A program made the translations under genes and the position numbers. The notes under the pieces were generated by a model. It had not been told where the DNA came from, made no database searches, and worked only from the letters and a program-made list of their open reading frames with translations. DNA of 64,000 nucleotides from Actinomycetospora succinea. Lineage in GTDB: Bacteria; Actinomycetota; Actinomycetes; Mycobacteriales; Pseudonocardiaceae. The DNA lies in contig NZ_SNYO01000001.1 of NCBI RefSeq assembly GCF_004363095.1, positions 992,001 to 1,056,000 on the forward strand, given 5' to 3'. This document shows, in pieces, positions 14,117-23,379 of the stretch (positions are counted from its first letter, which is position 1; the number at the start of each line of letters is the position of its first letter).

Positions 14117-16816
14117 ATGGCCGGGCGGACCGAGACACCTGACAAGCGCGGGTCCCGCAGCCGCCCCATCACGGGCGGACGGACCCCGCGCCGCAAGGGC
14201 AGCGGTCCCGACACCGCGACCCGATCACCCCAGCAGCGACGCCCCGCGCAGGGCGGCAAGCGGCCCGCGGGGCGCTCGACCGGCAAGGGACGCGGGCCCG
14301 CGCGGCGCACCGGTCCCGGCCCCGTCGTGCGCACGCTGCGTGGCGGCTGGGTGCTCACCGCCCGCGGTCTCGGCTCCCTGGTCCGCACGCTGGGGCGCGC
14401 GCGCGACGTCGACGCCGCCCACCAGCGCGACGGCATCGCGCTCGGCCTGGTGGTGCTCGCGGTGCTCACGGCCGCGGGCGTGTGGTGGGGCGCCGGCGGG
14501 CCCGTCGGCGTCGGCCTCGACGTCGGGCTGCGCACCGTCATCGGCGCCGCGGCCCTCGTGCTGCCCGTCGTGCTGGTCGGCATCGCGGTCGTGCTGCTGC
14601 GCACCGACCCGGTGCCCGAGACCCGCCCGCGGACGGTGATCGGCGCGCTGCTGCTCGGCATCAGCGTCCTCGCCGTCTGGCACCTCGTCGTCGGGGCGCC
14701 GCGCGACCTCGCCGGGCGCCGCGACGGCGGCGGCGTCCTCGGGGCCGTGGTCGCCGACCCGCTGGCGCGCGGCGTCACCGTGTGGATCGCCGGCATCGTC
14801 CTCGTGCTGGTCGGGCTCTACGGGCTGCTCGTGCTCACCGGCACGCCGGTGCGCGAGGTCGGGGTGCGCCTGCGCGCGCTGGTCACCGGCGAGCACCCGG
14901 ACGACGAGTGGGGCGGACCGGACGACGTCGACGTCGACGGGGACCCCGAGGAGGACGACGGCACCGCGCCGACCACGGCGATCCCGCGCCGCGGCCGTCG
15001 GAAGGACGCTGCGGAGGACGCGGCCGACGGCTCGGAGGATCCCGACGCCGCCGGTCACCCGGCGCGTCATCGCGACCGCAACGCCGCGGCGGTGCCGGAC
15101 CTGACGACGCCTCCGGACGGTGTGCCGGCCGAGGCGCCGGCGGCAACACCGTCGAAGGCGCGCCCGAAGGCCCCGGCCCGGGTGGCCGCGCCCGTCGCAG
15201 CGCCGCCCGCCCCGCCGGAGGAGACCGAGCCCGACCCGCAGGCCGCGGCGTCGTTCAGCTCCCACCGCGAGGACGTCGACGGCGACTACCGCCTCCCGCC
15301 GCCCGACCTGCTCACGCCCGGCGAGGCGCCCAAGGCCCGCAGCGCCGCGAACGACGCGATGATCGAGGCGATCACCGGGGTCCTCGAGCAGTTCAAGGTG
15401 GACGCCGAGGTCACGGGCTTCACCCGCGGGCCGACGGTCACCCGCTACGAGGTCGAGCTCGGGCACGGCGTGAAGGTCGAGAAGATCACCGCGCTGCACC
15501 GCAACCTCGCCTACGCCGCGGCCACCGACCGCGTGCTGCTGCTCGCGCCGATCCCGGGGAAGTCGGCGGTGGGCATCGAGGTGCCCAACTCCGACCGCGA
15601 GATGGTGCGCCTCGCCGACGTGCTGAGCTCGCCGACGGCCCGCGCCGAGACCCACCCGATGGTGATCGGGCTCGGCAAGGACATCGAGGGCCGGATGGTC
15701 ACGGCGAACCTCGCGAAGATGCCGCACCTGCTGGTGGCGGGGTCCACCGGCTCCGGTAAGTCCAGCTTCGTCAACTCGATGCTCGTGTCGCTGCTGTCGC
15801 GGTCGACGCCGGACGAGGTCCGGATGATCCTCATCGACCCGAAGATGGTCGAGCTGACGCCCTACGAGGGCATCCCGCACCTGATCACGCCGATCATCAC
15901 CTCGCCCAAGAAGGCCGCCACGGCCCTGGCCTGGCTGGTCGAGGAGATGGAGCAGCGCTACGCGGACATGCAGGCCAACCGCGTGCGACACATCGACGAC
16001 TTCAACCGGAAGGTGCGGTCGGGGGAGATCCAGGCGCCGCTCGGCTCCGAGCGGGTCTACCGGCCCTACCCGTACATCATGTGCATCGTCGACGAGCTCG
16101 CCGACCTCATGATGACCGCGCCCCGCGACGTCGAGGACGCGATCGTCCGCATCACCCAGAAGGCCCGGGCCGCCGGCATCCACCTGGTGCTCGCCACGCA
16201 GCGCCCGTCCGTCGACGTCGTCACCGGCCTGATCAAGACGAACGTGCCGTCGCGGCTGGCGTTCGCGACCTCGTCGCTGACGGACTCGCGGGTCATCCTC
16301 GACCAGCCCGGCGCCGAGAAGCTCATCGGTATGGGCGACGCGCTCTTCCTGCCCATGGGCGCGGGCAAGACGAACCGCCTGCAGGGCGCGTTCATCTCCG
16401 ACGACGAGATCTCCGCGGTGGTCGAGCACTGCAAGGAGCAGGCCGACCCGCAGTACACCGAGGGCGTCACCACCGAGGCCGCGGGCGAGAAGAAGGAGAT
16501 CGACCCGGACATCGGCGACGACCTCGAGCTCGTCGTCGCGGCGGCCGAGCTGATCGTCACCAGCCAGTTCGGGTCGACGTCGATGCTGCAGCGCAAGCTG
16601 CGCGTCGGGTTCGCGAAGGCCGGGCGGCTGATGGACCTGCTCGAGACCCGCGGCGTCGTCGGGCCGTCGGAGGGGTCGAAGGCCCGCGACGTGCTGTTCA
16701 AGCCCGACGAGCTGCCCGACCTCCTGGCGTCCCTGCGCGGCGAGCCGGCCCCGGCGCCGGCCGCCGACCCGGACTCGGACATCCCGCCGCCGACGGAGGA
16801 CGAGGAGCGCGGGTAG
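14117..16816 (+). CDS. ftsK: FtsK/SpoIIIE DNA translocase
   Basis: An 899-residue septal DNA pump. The first 100 residues are basic and Gly/Arg-rich, then four membrane segments (about residues 105-260) and a long acidic, Ala/Pro-rich linker (265-400). The RecA-like motor follows, with Walker A at about 540-548 (GSTGSGKS) and Walker [11 protein letters not shown] near 655. The C-terminal gamma winged helix that reads KOPS sequences starts near 808 ([17 protein letters not shown]). All parts needed for chromosome translocation at division are present. In actinobacteria it is also tied to segregation during sporulation or septation. The start could be GTG 14111, two codons earlier. Confidence 0.95.
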   Translation: MAGRTETPDKRGSRSRPITGGRTPRRKGSGPDTATRSPQQRRPAQGGKRPAGRSTGKGRGPARRTGPGPVVRTLRGGWVLTARGLGSLVRTLGRARDVDAAHQRDGIALGLVVLAVLTAAGVWWGAGGPVGVGLDVGLRTVIGAAALVLPVVLVGIAVVLLRTDPVPETRPRTVIGALLLGISVLAVWHLVVGAPRDLAGRRDGGGVLGAVVADPLARGVTVWIAGIVLVLVGLYGLLVLTGTPVREVGVRLRALVTGEHPDDEWGGPDDVDVDGDPEEDDGTAPTTAIPRRGRRKDAAEDAADGSEDPDAAGHPARHRDRNAAAVPDLTTPPDGVPAEAPAATPSKARPKAPARVAAPVAAPPAPPEETEPDPQAAASFSSHREDVDGDYRLPPPDLLTPGEAPKARSAANDAMIEAITGVLEQFKVDAEVTGFTRGPTVTRYEVELGHGVKVEKITALHRNLAYAAATDRVLLLAPIPGKSAVGIEVPNSDREMVRLADVLSSPTARAETHPMVIGLGKDIEGRMVTANLAKMPHLLVAGSTGSGKSSFVNSMLVSLLSRSTPDEVRMILIDPKMVELTPYEGIPHLITPIITSPKKAATALAWLVEEMEQRYADMQANRVRHIDDFNRKVRSGEIQAPLGSERVYRPYPYIMCIVDELADLMMTAPRDVEDAIVRITQKARAAGIHLVLATQRPSVDVVTGLIKTNVPSRLAFATSSLTDSRVILDQPGAEKLIGMGDALFLPMGAGKTNRLQGAFISDDEISAVVEHCKEQADPQYTEGVTTEAAGEKKEIDPDIGDDLELVVAAAELIVTSQFGSTSMLQRKLRVGFAKAGRLMDLLETRGVVGPSEGSKARDVLFKPDELPDLLASLRGEPAPAPAADPDSDIPPPTEDEERG

Positions 16817-16838
16817 CCGCGCGCGGCGGGCTCGCGGG

Positions 16839-17327
16839 ATGCAGCGGGTCGTGGTCCTGGGGCGCGGCGGCGCGGGCAAGACGACCGCCGCCCGCCGGCT
16901 CGGGAAGGTCATCGACGCGCCGGTCCTCGAGCTCGACCGGTACTTCTGGTCCGACGACCTGACCGCCACGCCGCCCGCGAGATGGGCGAGCGTGCAGGCC
17001 GAGCTCGCCGCCGGCGAGCGCTGGGTCATGGACGGTGACCTGGGGCCCTACGACGTCCTCGCGCCTCGGCTGTGCCGCGCCGACACCGTCGTCGTCCTCG
17101 ATCTCGGACTGCCGCGATGCGCCTGTCGGGCCCTGCGTCGGTCGCGGGAGCGCGTCGACTTCTGGTGGTGGCTGCTCACCTGGCGTCGGCGGAGCCGACC
17201 GGTGGTGGCGGCCGCGATCCGGTCCTACGGACGCGGCGCCGACGTCCACGTGATCACCTCGCCGCGACAGCTGACGGCGTTCCTCCGCGACGCCGGCCCT
17301 GACACCGGGCCTGACGTCGGGGCCTGA
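16839..17327 (+). CDS. P-loop adenylate-kinase-like (FlaR-type) protein
   Basis: A 162-residue small P-loop kinase-like protein. Walker A is GRGGAGKTT at residues 8-16. ELDRYFW at about 30 resembles the L-D-x-(I/L)-x-W motif of topology-modulation/FlaR proteins, followed by WVMDGDLGPYD. A Trp-rich segment (DFWWWLLTWRRRS) lies in the lid region. The true substrate is unknown. It is 22 bases downstream of ftsK, possibly in the same transcript. The last 12 residues are low-complexity. Confidence 0.75.
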   Translation: MQRVVVLGRGGAGKTTAARRLGKVIDAPVLELDRYFWSDDLTATPPARWASVQAELAAGERWVMDGDLGPYDVLAPRLCRADTVVVLDLGLPRCACRALRRSRERVDFWWWLLTWRRRSRPVVAAAIRSYGRGADVHVITSPRQLTAFLRDAGPDTGPDVGA

Positions 17328-17341
17328 CGTCGAGCCGTCCC

Positions 17342-19444
17342 TCAGAAGGGCGGGGGGTCGTCGGGGTCGAAAGGCGGTGCCGGTGGCGCGGCCGCCGCGG
17401 TGCGGCGGGTGCCGAACTTGGCGGCGAACGCGGCGGCGAACTTCTCGCGCCAGCCGGGTTCGTCGGGGTCGTCGTCGCCGGGTCGCGTGTCGGGTCGGCC
17501 GTCGTCGGGCAGGGGTCGGGGCCCGGGGGCGGGGCGGGGTCCGGGCAGTGGTCGGAGGATCTGGGGTGGGCTGGTGGTGTGGGTGATCCCGGCGCGGGTG
17601 CGGATGACGAACCAGCCGGGCAGGGGTTGGCGCACGGTCCAGCCGGCGAGGTGTTTGGCGCGGTGGTCGTGGCTGCACCAGGTGCCGAGGTTCCACGACA
17701 GGCTCGGGCCGCCGGAGGCGTGCTCGCGGGTGTGGTCGATCTCGGCGCGGTGCGCGCGGCTGCGGCACCAGGGGGCGACGCAGGCTCGGTCGCGGGCGCG
17801 GATCCAGCGTTCGGTCTCGGCGCCGGCGCGGCGCCGGGTCCACTGGTCGGGGCCGGCGTCGGCGTCGGGGGGACGCCCGAGGGTTCCGGAGGCCACGAGG
17901 TCGGTGAGGCGTTGCTGGAGCTCGGCCAGCAGCGCGGCCCATGCGGGGTGGTCGGCGGGGTCGAGGGCGGCGAGCAGTGTCGTCGGAACCTGGAGTTCGA
18001 CGATCGCGCCGGTCCGGGTCGCGCCCGGTGCCCGCCCCCGCGTGCGATGGCGGCCGCGGGGGCTGGGTGGTCGTTCGGGTCGGCGGCGGGCGAGCAGGAC
18101 GTGGTGCAGGTGCCCGCCGGGGTCGACGAGCACGACGCGCCATTCGCCGTGGTGGCGGGCGGCGATCAGGTCGCGGGCCACGATCGCGGAGACCGCGCCG
18201 TAGCCGGGGACGGTGCCGGGATGCTGGTCGAGCCCCAGCGCGGTGGACAGCCGGAGCCGGACCTCGACGGTGCCGTGGCGCAGCCGCGCGTCCCGGGCCT
18301 CGGGCTCGGCGGTCGGTAGCGGCACATCGAGGAGGTCGAGCACGCTCTGCTCGGCGTGTGGCGCGGGCTCGTCAGCAGCGCCGTGAGGCCCATGGCCGTC
18401 GTGCGGGTCGTCGGGCCCGTCGGCCGGCCCGCCGTCGCTGGGTCCGTCGTCGCTGGGTCCGTCGTCGCCGGGTCCGTCGTCGCTGGGTCCGTCGTCGCTG
18501 GGTCCGTCGTCGTCGGGCCCGCGGTCGTCCGGCCCGCCGTCGTCCGGCCCGCCCTCGTCCGGCTCGCCGTCGGGACCCCGGTCGTCGGGGTCGTCATCAC
18601 CGTCGTCGGGGTCGGGTGGGGTGATGTCGGCGTGGTACTCGGCGGCGAGGAGTTCGGCGACCTCGGCGTCGGTCATGCCCGCGGTGGAGCCGTCGAGCAG
18701 CCGGGTACCGACCTGACGGCGCAGCAGCGTGATCGGGGTCAGCACCCCCAGCCCGCGCACCACCGCGGCCAGCGCCTCGATCCGCGACATCGACGCGATC
18801 CCCTCCGCCGCGGGGGCGTCCACCACCGCCAACGTCGCGGTCCCCGAGGGGTTCATCGTCAGATCCACCCGGCCCCGCGACTCCGCCCGCCGCCGACGCC
18901 GCTCCGCCCAGTCGGGGTCGATGTCGAGCACCACCTCGGCGACCCGCTCCCGCAACGCCATCACCGCCAACCCCGCCGCCTCGGGCAGCACCACCGCCAC
19001 CGCCAGCCGGGCGTGGTCGTCGGCCAGGTCCCGGGTCAGCTCGCTGATCGCGCGGACCTTCGGCTCGTCGAGGCGCCCGTCCCACAACGCCCGACCCAGC
19101 GCGGGCAGCCGCACCGCCAGGTCGTCGGCCAGATCCAGGCGCGCCGACGCCGCGGTGCGCGAGCAGCCCAGCACCGCGGCGACCTCGTCACCGGAGAACT
19201 CATCCGAGCTCGCCAGCCGCCCGGTGTGCCCGTCCTGCGCCGTGCCCAGCTCGCGCAGCCCGGCCAGCAGCTGGGCCTCGGCCCGGTTGTGCACCCGCCA
19301 CCGCGCCCGCACATAGGCCGCCAGGTCCTCCCCGGTCAACACCGTCGGGTCGATCCCGTCGAGCTCGGCCACCAGACCCGCATCCGGCTCACGACCCGCC
19401 AGCCCGGCCGGGCCGGCCAGGCTCAGGTCGTGGTCGATGCTCAC
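17342..19444 (-). CDS. DUF222 / HNH endonuclease-domain protein
   Basis: A 700-residue member of the 13E12/DUF222 family common and multicopy in Mycobacteriales and relatives. DUF222 covers about residues 25-290 and the HNH motif is C-terminal (IRARDRACVAPWC, then HRAEIDHTREHASGG, then NLGTWCSHDHRAKH). The central linker has an acidic pentapeptide repeat of the type G-P-[SD]-D-[DG]. Function in the cell is unknown; a nuclease tied to mobile or recombination events is often suggested. GTG 19444 is chosen because TAGCGT ends seven bases before it. It converges on the P-loop gene. Confidence 0.87.
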   Translation of the reverse strand: MSIDHDLSLAGPAGLAGREPDAGLVAELDGIDPTVLTGEDLAAYVRARWRVHNRAEAQLLAGLRELGTAQDGHTGRLASSDEFSGDEVAAVLGCSRTAASARLDLADDLAVRLPALGRALWDGRLDEPKVRAISELTRDLADDHARLAVAVVLPEAAGLAVMALRERVAEVVLDIDPDWAERRRRRAESRGRVDLTMNPSGTATLAVVDAPAAEGIASMSRIEALAAVVRGLGVLTPITLLRRQVGTRLLDGSTAGMTDAEVAELLAAEYHADITPPDPDDGDDDPDDRGPDGEPDEGGPDDGGPDDRGPDDDGPSDDGPSDDGPGDDGPSDDGPSDGGPADGPDDPHDGHGPHGAADEPAPHAEQSVLDLLDVPLPTAEPEARDARLRHGTVEVRLRLSTALGLDQHPGTVPGYGAVSAIVARDLIAARHHGEWRVVLVDPGGHLHHVLLARRRPERPPSPRGRHRTRGRAPGATRTGAIVELQVPTTLLAALDPADHPAWAALLAELQQRLTDLVASGTLGRPPDADAGPDQWTRRRAGAETERWIRARDRACVAPWCRSRAHRAEIDHTREHASGGPSLSWNLGTWCSHDHRAKHLAGWTVRQPLPGWFVIRTRAGITHTTSPPQILRPLPGPRPAPGPRPLPDDGRPDTRPGDDDPDEPGWREKFAAAFAAKFGTRRTAAAAPPAPPFDPDDPPPF
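18405..18585. repeat. 15-bp tandem repeats in the DUF222-HNH linker
   Basis: Imperfect tandem copies of GTCGTCGCTGGGTCC (plus-strand view) encoding a pentapeptide rich in Asp, Gly and Pro. The central copies are nearly identical, so copy number may vary between strains. Confidence 0.8.
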
Positions 19445-19451
19445 ACCGAGA

Positions 19452-19457
19452 ACGCTA
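19452..19457 (-). promoter_or_regulatory. -10 box (TAGCGT) of the DUF222-HNH gene
   Basis: Minus-strand TAGCGT ending seven bases before the GTG at 19444, matching the leaderless spacing of other genes here. Confidence 0.45.
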
Positions 19458-19513
19458 GGACCGACCCCCGACAACCCCGCCCCGAAAAGCCCAGGTCAGA
19501 CCACCACGGCAGG

Positions 19514-19786
19514 TCACAGAATGGTCACGATCCCCGGGTCGGAAGACCGCCACGCGCGGTACGCCTCGGGCAGGCAGACCGCGCACGGCCGGAACCCCGC
19601 GGCGCGGGCGGTCGCCTCGTCGGCGAAGAAGACGCGGTGCCGCGCGTAGTGCCCGCGGGCGAGCCAGCGCAGCGCGCTCGGGCAGTCGAGCCGCCCGTAG
19701 AGGCGCAGGCGGCGGTGCCCGCCGAGCGTGCCCGGGACCGGCGACGCGTACGGGCGGCCGTCGGGACCGACCAGCCGGTAGGTCAC
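19514..19786 (-). CDS. Stand-alone Ada-type zinc-binding domain protein
   Basis: A 90-residue protein resembling the N-terminal zinc domain of Ada: LYGRLDCPSALRW, then RHRVFFADEATARAAGFRPCAVCLPEAY. In Ada four cysteines bind zinc and the first accepts a methyl from DNA phosphotriesters. Here only three are obvious (D-C-P-S and P-C-A-V-C), so methyl transfer may be lost and the fold kept for DNA or damage recognition. The GTG at 19786 overlaps the alkB stop, so it is co-translated with a demethylase, consistent with alkylation repair. Confidence 0.78.
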   Translation of the reverse strand: MTYRLVGPDGRPYASPVPGTLGGHRRLRLYGRLDCPSALRWLARGHYARHRVFFADEATARAAGFRPCAVCLPEAYRAWRSSDPGIVTIL

Positions 19787-20436
19787 GCCAGGCCCGAGAC
19801 GCGCAGGGTGATGTTGAGGCGCTCGCCGGGGGCGGTCCCGATGTCGGGGACGTCGCGGTCGGGCAGCAGCTTCGGGACGCCGTGGTAGGCGAGCCGGTGC
19901 TGCCCGCCGAAGACGATCAGGTCGCCGGACTGCAGCTCGACGTCCTGCCAGGGGCCGCGGCGGTCGTGGGGCGAACCGATCCGGAACACGCACGCCGCGC
20001 CCAGGCTCAGCGACACCACGGGGTCGGGGGCGAGCTCCTCGCGGTCCTGGTGCATCCCGAGACGGGCGTCCCCGCGGTAGGAGTTGACCAGCGCGACGTC
20101 CGGGCGGTAGTCGACGCCGGGGTCCTCGTAGGCGTCCGCGACGGCGCTCGCCCCGAGCTCGGCCAGCCACGCGGGGAAGGGCTGGACCGGCGATCCGTCC
20201 TGGTCGTCGCGGGTGCGGCTGTAGCGGTAGGGGATCCAGTGCCACCCGAGGCACACCGTCTCGACGCTCATCCGGGCGCCGTTCGGCAGGGTCGCGTGCC
20301 GCGCGCCGGGTCCCTCCCGCGCCCACTCCCGGGCCGCGAAGACGAGGACGCGCTGCGCGTCCTCGGACAGCCAGTCCGGCACGTGGACGACGCCGGGCGC
20401 CAGCTCACGTCGCGAGCGCGGGATCAGTTCGAGCAC
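19783..20436 (-). CDS. alkB: AlkB-family 2-oxoglutarate/Fe(II) DNA demethylase
   Basis: A 217-residue dioxygenase that would repair 1-methyladenine and 3-methylcytosine by oxidative demethylation. The Fe(II) triad is visible: H-x-D in LGMHQDRE and the distal His in RLAYHGV. The 2-oxoglutarate-binding Arg is in RLNITLR. The N-terminal substrate-lid region (PNGARMSVETVCLGWHW, then YRYS) matches AlkB. The GTG start at 20436 is the only in-frame start near the N-terminus. It leads the two-gene operon with the Ada-type domain protein. Confidence 0.93.
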   Translation of the reverse strand: MLELIPRSRRELAPGVVHVPDWLSEDAQRVLVFAAREWAREGPGARHATLPNGARMSVETVCLGWHWIPYRYSRTRDDQDGSPVQPFPAWLAELGASAVADAYEDPGVDYRPDVALVNSYRGDARLGMHQDREELAPDPVVSLSLGAACVFRIGSPHDRRGPWQDVELQSGDLIVFGGQHRLAYHGVPKLLPDRDVPDIGTAPGERLNITLRVSGLA

Positions 20437-20460
20437 GTCGGGGGAACACCGGACGCCGCC

Positions 20461-21480
20461 TCACCGTGGCGCGGCGCGCTCGCGGGCCGGGGCGAGCAGG
20501 GCGGCGGCGCTGCCCGCGCGGACCAGCTCGGCGTCGGCGGGGTCGAGGCCGGCGGCGGAGAGGCGGTCGAGCGGATCGGTGACGCCCATGTCGAACGGGA
20601 AGTCGGTCCCGAGGGCGACGCGGTCGGCGCCTGCGACGGCGACGAGGTGCCGCAGCGCCTCGGGGGTGTAGACCAGCGCGTCGAACCACAGCCGCCGCAG
20701 GGCCTCGCTCGGCGAGGCCGCCGCCGCGCGGTCGCCGGGGCGGGCGTGCCAGGCGTGGTCCTGGCGCGCGGTGCCCTGCGGGAAGAAGCCGCCGCCGTGG
20801 GCCGCGAGGACGCGGACCCCCGCGGGCAGGGCGTTCGACGCCACGAGCCGGGAGAGCGCGACGGTGGTCTCGACGGGGTTGCCGACGCTGTTGGACAGGT
20901 AGCCGACGTCGAGGCGCTCGCCGAGCGTGCAGCCCCAGGGGTGGACGAACACGATCGCCTCGAGCTCCGCGGCGGCGGCCCAGAAGCCGGCGAGCGCGGG
21001 GTCGTCGAGCTCCCGGCGCGCGCCGTCCGGTCCGGTGACGTGGGTGCCGACCTCGACGCCGCGCAGCCCGTCCGCGATCGCCGCGCGCAGCACCGAGACG
21101 GCGAGGTCGGGGTGCTGCAGGGGCGTCGTGCCGAGCCCGACGAGCCGGTCCGGGGCGCCGGCGCAGTGGGCGAGCACCCCGTCGTTGACGGTCGCCGCGT
21201 AGCGGGCGGCGAGGTCGCGCTCGGCCCAGGTGTGGTGGATCGGCATCGGGCTGACGAGCTGCACCTCGATGCCCGCGGCGTCCATGCCCGCGAGCCGGAC
21301 GGCGCGGTCGGTCAGCGCCGGGCCGAGGGCGGCGATCTGCTCGCGGTTGACGCGCGCCGACGCCGCCCCGGCGGCCCGGGCCTCGGCGGCGCGGGCGTCG
21401 CCGAGGGCGGGCTCGTCGGCGACGAGGGCCTCGGCGGCGGGCACCAGGAGGTGGGCGTGGACGTCGGTCGTCGGGCTCAT
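20461..21480 (-). CDS. ACMSD-type amidohydrolase/decarboxylase
   Basis: A 339-residue metal-dependent amidohydrolase-2 TIM barrel related to 2-amino-3-carboxymuconate semialdehyde decarboxylase. It has the N-terminal H-x-H (VHAHLL), a His after strand 5 (IVFVHPWGC), LAAHGGGFFP and the C-terminal catalytic Asp in LGTDFPFD. Such enzymes decarboxylate ring-fission or hydroxybenzoate-type products. The ATG overlaps the upstream FAH gene stop (ATGA), so it ends the aromatic catabolic operon. The exact substrate is not deducible. Confidence 0.87.
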   Translation of the reverse strand: MSPTTDVHAHLLVPAAEALVADEPALGDARAAEARAAGAASARVNREQIAALGPALTDRAVRLAGMDAAGIEVQLVSPMPIHHTWAERDLAARYAATVNDGVLAHCAGAPDRLVGLGTTPLQHPDLAVSVLRAAIADGLRGVEVGTHVTGPDGARRELDDPALAGFWAAAAELEAIVFVHPWGCTLGERLDVGYLSNSVGNPVETTVALSRLVASNALPAGVRVLAAHGGGFFPQGTARQDHAWHARPGDRAAAASPSEALRRLWFDALVYTPEALRHLVAVAGADRVALGTDFPFDMGVTDPLDRLSAAGLDPADAELVRAGSAAALLAPARERAAPR

Positions 21481-22433
21481 GCGTGCTCCCGGTGCGCGGG
21501 TCGGGTGCGGGGACGGGGCCGGGCGCGCGGGATGGGGGTCGGGGTGGCGCCGGGAACGACGCGCGAGGTCAGCGTCCCGATGCCCTCGACGTCCAGCGTC
21601 ACGACGTCGCCCGGGGTGAGCGGGGGCAGGTCGGTGCGGGACGCGCCGCGGCCCCACAGCTCGCCGAGGCAGCCACCGTTGCCGCAGGTCCCGGAGCCGA
21701 GGACGTCGCCGGGGCGGAGCTCGGTGCCGCGCGAGGCGTAGGCGATCAGGTCGCCGAAGGGCCAGCCCATGTTGGAGAGCAGGTCCTCGCCGACGACCGT
21801 GCCGTTGACCGACGCCCGCAGCGCCAGGTCCAGGAAGCCCTCGCCGTCGGGCGTGAACTCGTCGGCGGTGACCAGCCACGGCCCCAGCGTCGTCGCCGTG
21901 TCCTTGCCCTTCGCCGGGCCGAGGCCGACCTGCATCTCGCGGGACTGGAGGTCGCGCGCCGACCAGTCGTTGAGGATCGTCAGTCCGGCCACGTGGCCCC
22001 ACCCGTCGGCGGACGCGACGTCGCGGCCCGTGCGGCCGATCACCGCGGCGACCTCGAGCTCGAAGTCGAGCACCGCGCACCCCGGCGGCACCGGGACGTC
22101 GTCGGCGGGCCCGAGCGTCGCGGCAGGGTTCGAGAAGTAGAAGGTCGGCGCGTCGTACCAGGCGTCGGGGAGCCCGGCGGGGGCCCGCATGCCCTCCACG
22201 TGCTCCTCGAACGTCACGAAGTCCCGCACGCTCGGGGGCTCGAGCGGGGCGAGCAGGCGGACGTCGGCGAGCGCCACCGCACGCGCGCGCAGGGCTTCCC
22301 GACCGGCGTCGAGCAGCGTCCCCTCCTGCAGCAGCGAGAGCACCGTGACGGGCCGGTCGAGCAGGTGGACGTGGTCGTCGACGACGACGCCCACGCGCAA
22401 GGACCCGTCGGCGAGGACCGAGGCGATCCGCAT
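21477..22433 (-). CDS. FAH-family hydrolase 1
   Basis: A 318-residue fumarylacetoacetate-hydrolase-fold protein. Metal and catalytic segments are visible: LDFELEVAAVIG, LNDWSARDLQ and GPWLVTADE, then LRPGDVLGSGTCGNG. It would hydrolyse or decarboxylate a ring-cleavage product. The first residues form the small N-terminal domain seen in FAH proteins of homogentisate-like pathways. The C-terminal 22 residues are an Arg/Pro-rich tail with no obvious function. The ATG overlaps the dioxygenase stop by one base and its own stop overlaps the amidohydrolase. Confidence 0.9.
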   Translation of the reverse strand: MRIASVLADGSLRVGVVVDDHVHLLDRPVTVLSLLQEGTLLDAGREALRARAVALADVRLLAPLEPPSVRDFVTFEEHVEGMRAPAGLPDAWYDAPTFYFSNPAATLGPADDVPVPPGCAVLDFELEVAAVIGRTGRDVASADGWGHVAGLTILNDWSARDLQSREMQVGLGPAKGKDTATTLGPWLVTADEFTPDGEGFLDLALRASVNGTVVGEDLLSNMGWPFGDLIAYASRGTELRPGDVLGSGTCGNGGCLGELWGRGASRTDLPPLTPGDVVTLDVEGIGTLTSRVVPGATPTPIPRARPRPRTRPAHREHA

Positions 22434-23368
22434 CAGACCGGGGGAGCGACGAACACGCCGCGGTCGGGGTCGTTGAAGGACTTCTTCGCGACGAACTCGC
22501 TCATCGGGTTCGCCGTGCCCCACTGGTCGGAGACCTCGGGGTTCGTGAAGTCGTACAGCGACGGGTGCCAGGTGTCCTCGTCGAGGCACTCCAGCTCCGT
22601 CGTGTACTCGACGGTGTTGCCCTGCGGGTCGAGGAAGTAGGAGAACGTGTTGTTCCCGGCCAGGTGCCGGCCCGGGCCCCAGACCTTCTCGACGCCCGCC
22701 CGCAGCAGCCGGCCGGTGCCGCGCATGTACTCGTCGATGCCCCGCAGCTCGAAGCTCGCGTGGTGCAGCGACACGTGCGGGCAGCGCGCGATCGCGAGCG
22801 AGTGATGCTGGGGGTTGCAGCGCAGGAACCACATCATCTCGCCCATGTGCGGCGAGAACAGGGTGTCGGAGAGCCTGAAGTCCAGGTGGCGGTCGTACCA
22901 GGCGACCAGGGCCTCGGGCTGCGGCGAGTTGATGACGACGTGGGACAGCTTCACCGGCACCGACTCGCCCTCCTCGACGCGGCGGTGCGCACGGGTCGCG
23001 ACGTCGGCCGACACCTCGATCGTGCGCCCCTCCAGGTCGAAGAAGCGGAAGCCGTAGCCGCCGCCGGGGGTCGCCAGCTTGTCCGGCGTGCTGACGAGCG
23101 TCACGCCGTCCCGGCCCAGCTTCTCGGCCAGGGCGTCGACGTCGCCGGGCGTCCCGGCGCCGAACGCGATGAGGTCGACGCGCTTGTCGGCGTCGGCGCG
23201 CAGCCGCACCTGGTACTGCTCGGGCGAGCCCTCCGCGGCGAGGAACGCGATGCCGGTGTCGGTGGTCTCCGGCGAGAGCTTCCAGAGGTCGCGGTAGAAG
23301 GCCAGCTGGGTGTCGAAGTCGGGCACGGCGAGGTCGACGTGCCGGAGGTGGGTGATCAGGCGGTCCAT
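22433..23368 (-). CDS. Type I extradiol ring-cleavage dioxygenase (VOC)
   Basis: A 311-residue two-domain vicinal-oxygen-chelate enzyme that opens a catechol ring next to the hydroxyls. The C-terminal active domain shows the 2-His-1-Glu set: His in KLSHVVINS, His in HVSLHHASFEL, Glu in GNTVEYTTEL. The N-terminal domain (LITHLRHVDLAVPD) is a degenerate copy, as usual. AAGGAG is eight bases before the ATG. The gene lies directly downstream of the flavin monooxygenase, which would supply the dihydroxylated ring. Confidence 0.92.
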   Translation of the reverse strand: MDRLITHLRHVDLAVPDFDTQLAFYRDLWKLSPETTDTGIAFLAAEGSPEQYQVRLRADADKRVDLIAFGAGTPGDVDALAEKLGRDGVTLVSTPDKLATPGGGYGFRFFDLEGRTIEVSADVATRAHRRVEEGESVPVKLSHVVINSPQPEALVAWYDRHLDFRLSDTLFSPHMGEMMWFLRCNPQHHSLAIARCPHVSLHHASFELRGIDEYMRGTGRLLRAGVEKVWGPGRHLAGNNTFSYFLDPQGNTVEYTTELECLDEDTWHPSLYDFTNPEVSDQWGTANPMSEFVAKKSFNDPDRGVFVAPPV

Positions 23369-23379
23369 GCGGGTGCTCC

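Noticed and set aside
18405..18585. Tandem repeat as a CRISPR or minisatellite outside genes
   Set aside because: It lies in frame inside the DUF222-HNH gene and encodes a regular pentapeptide.
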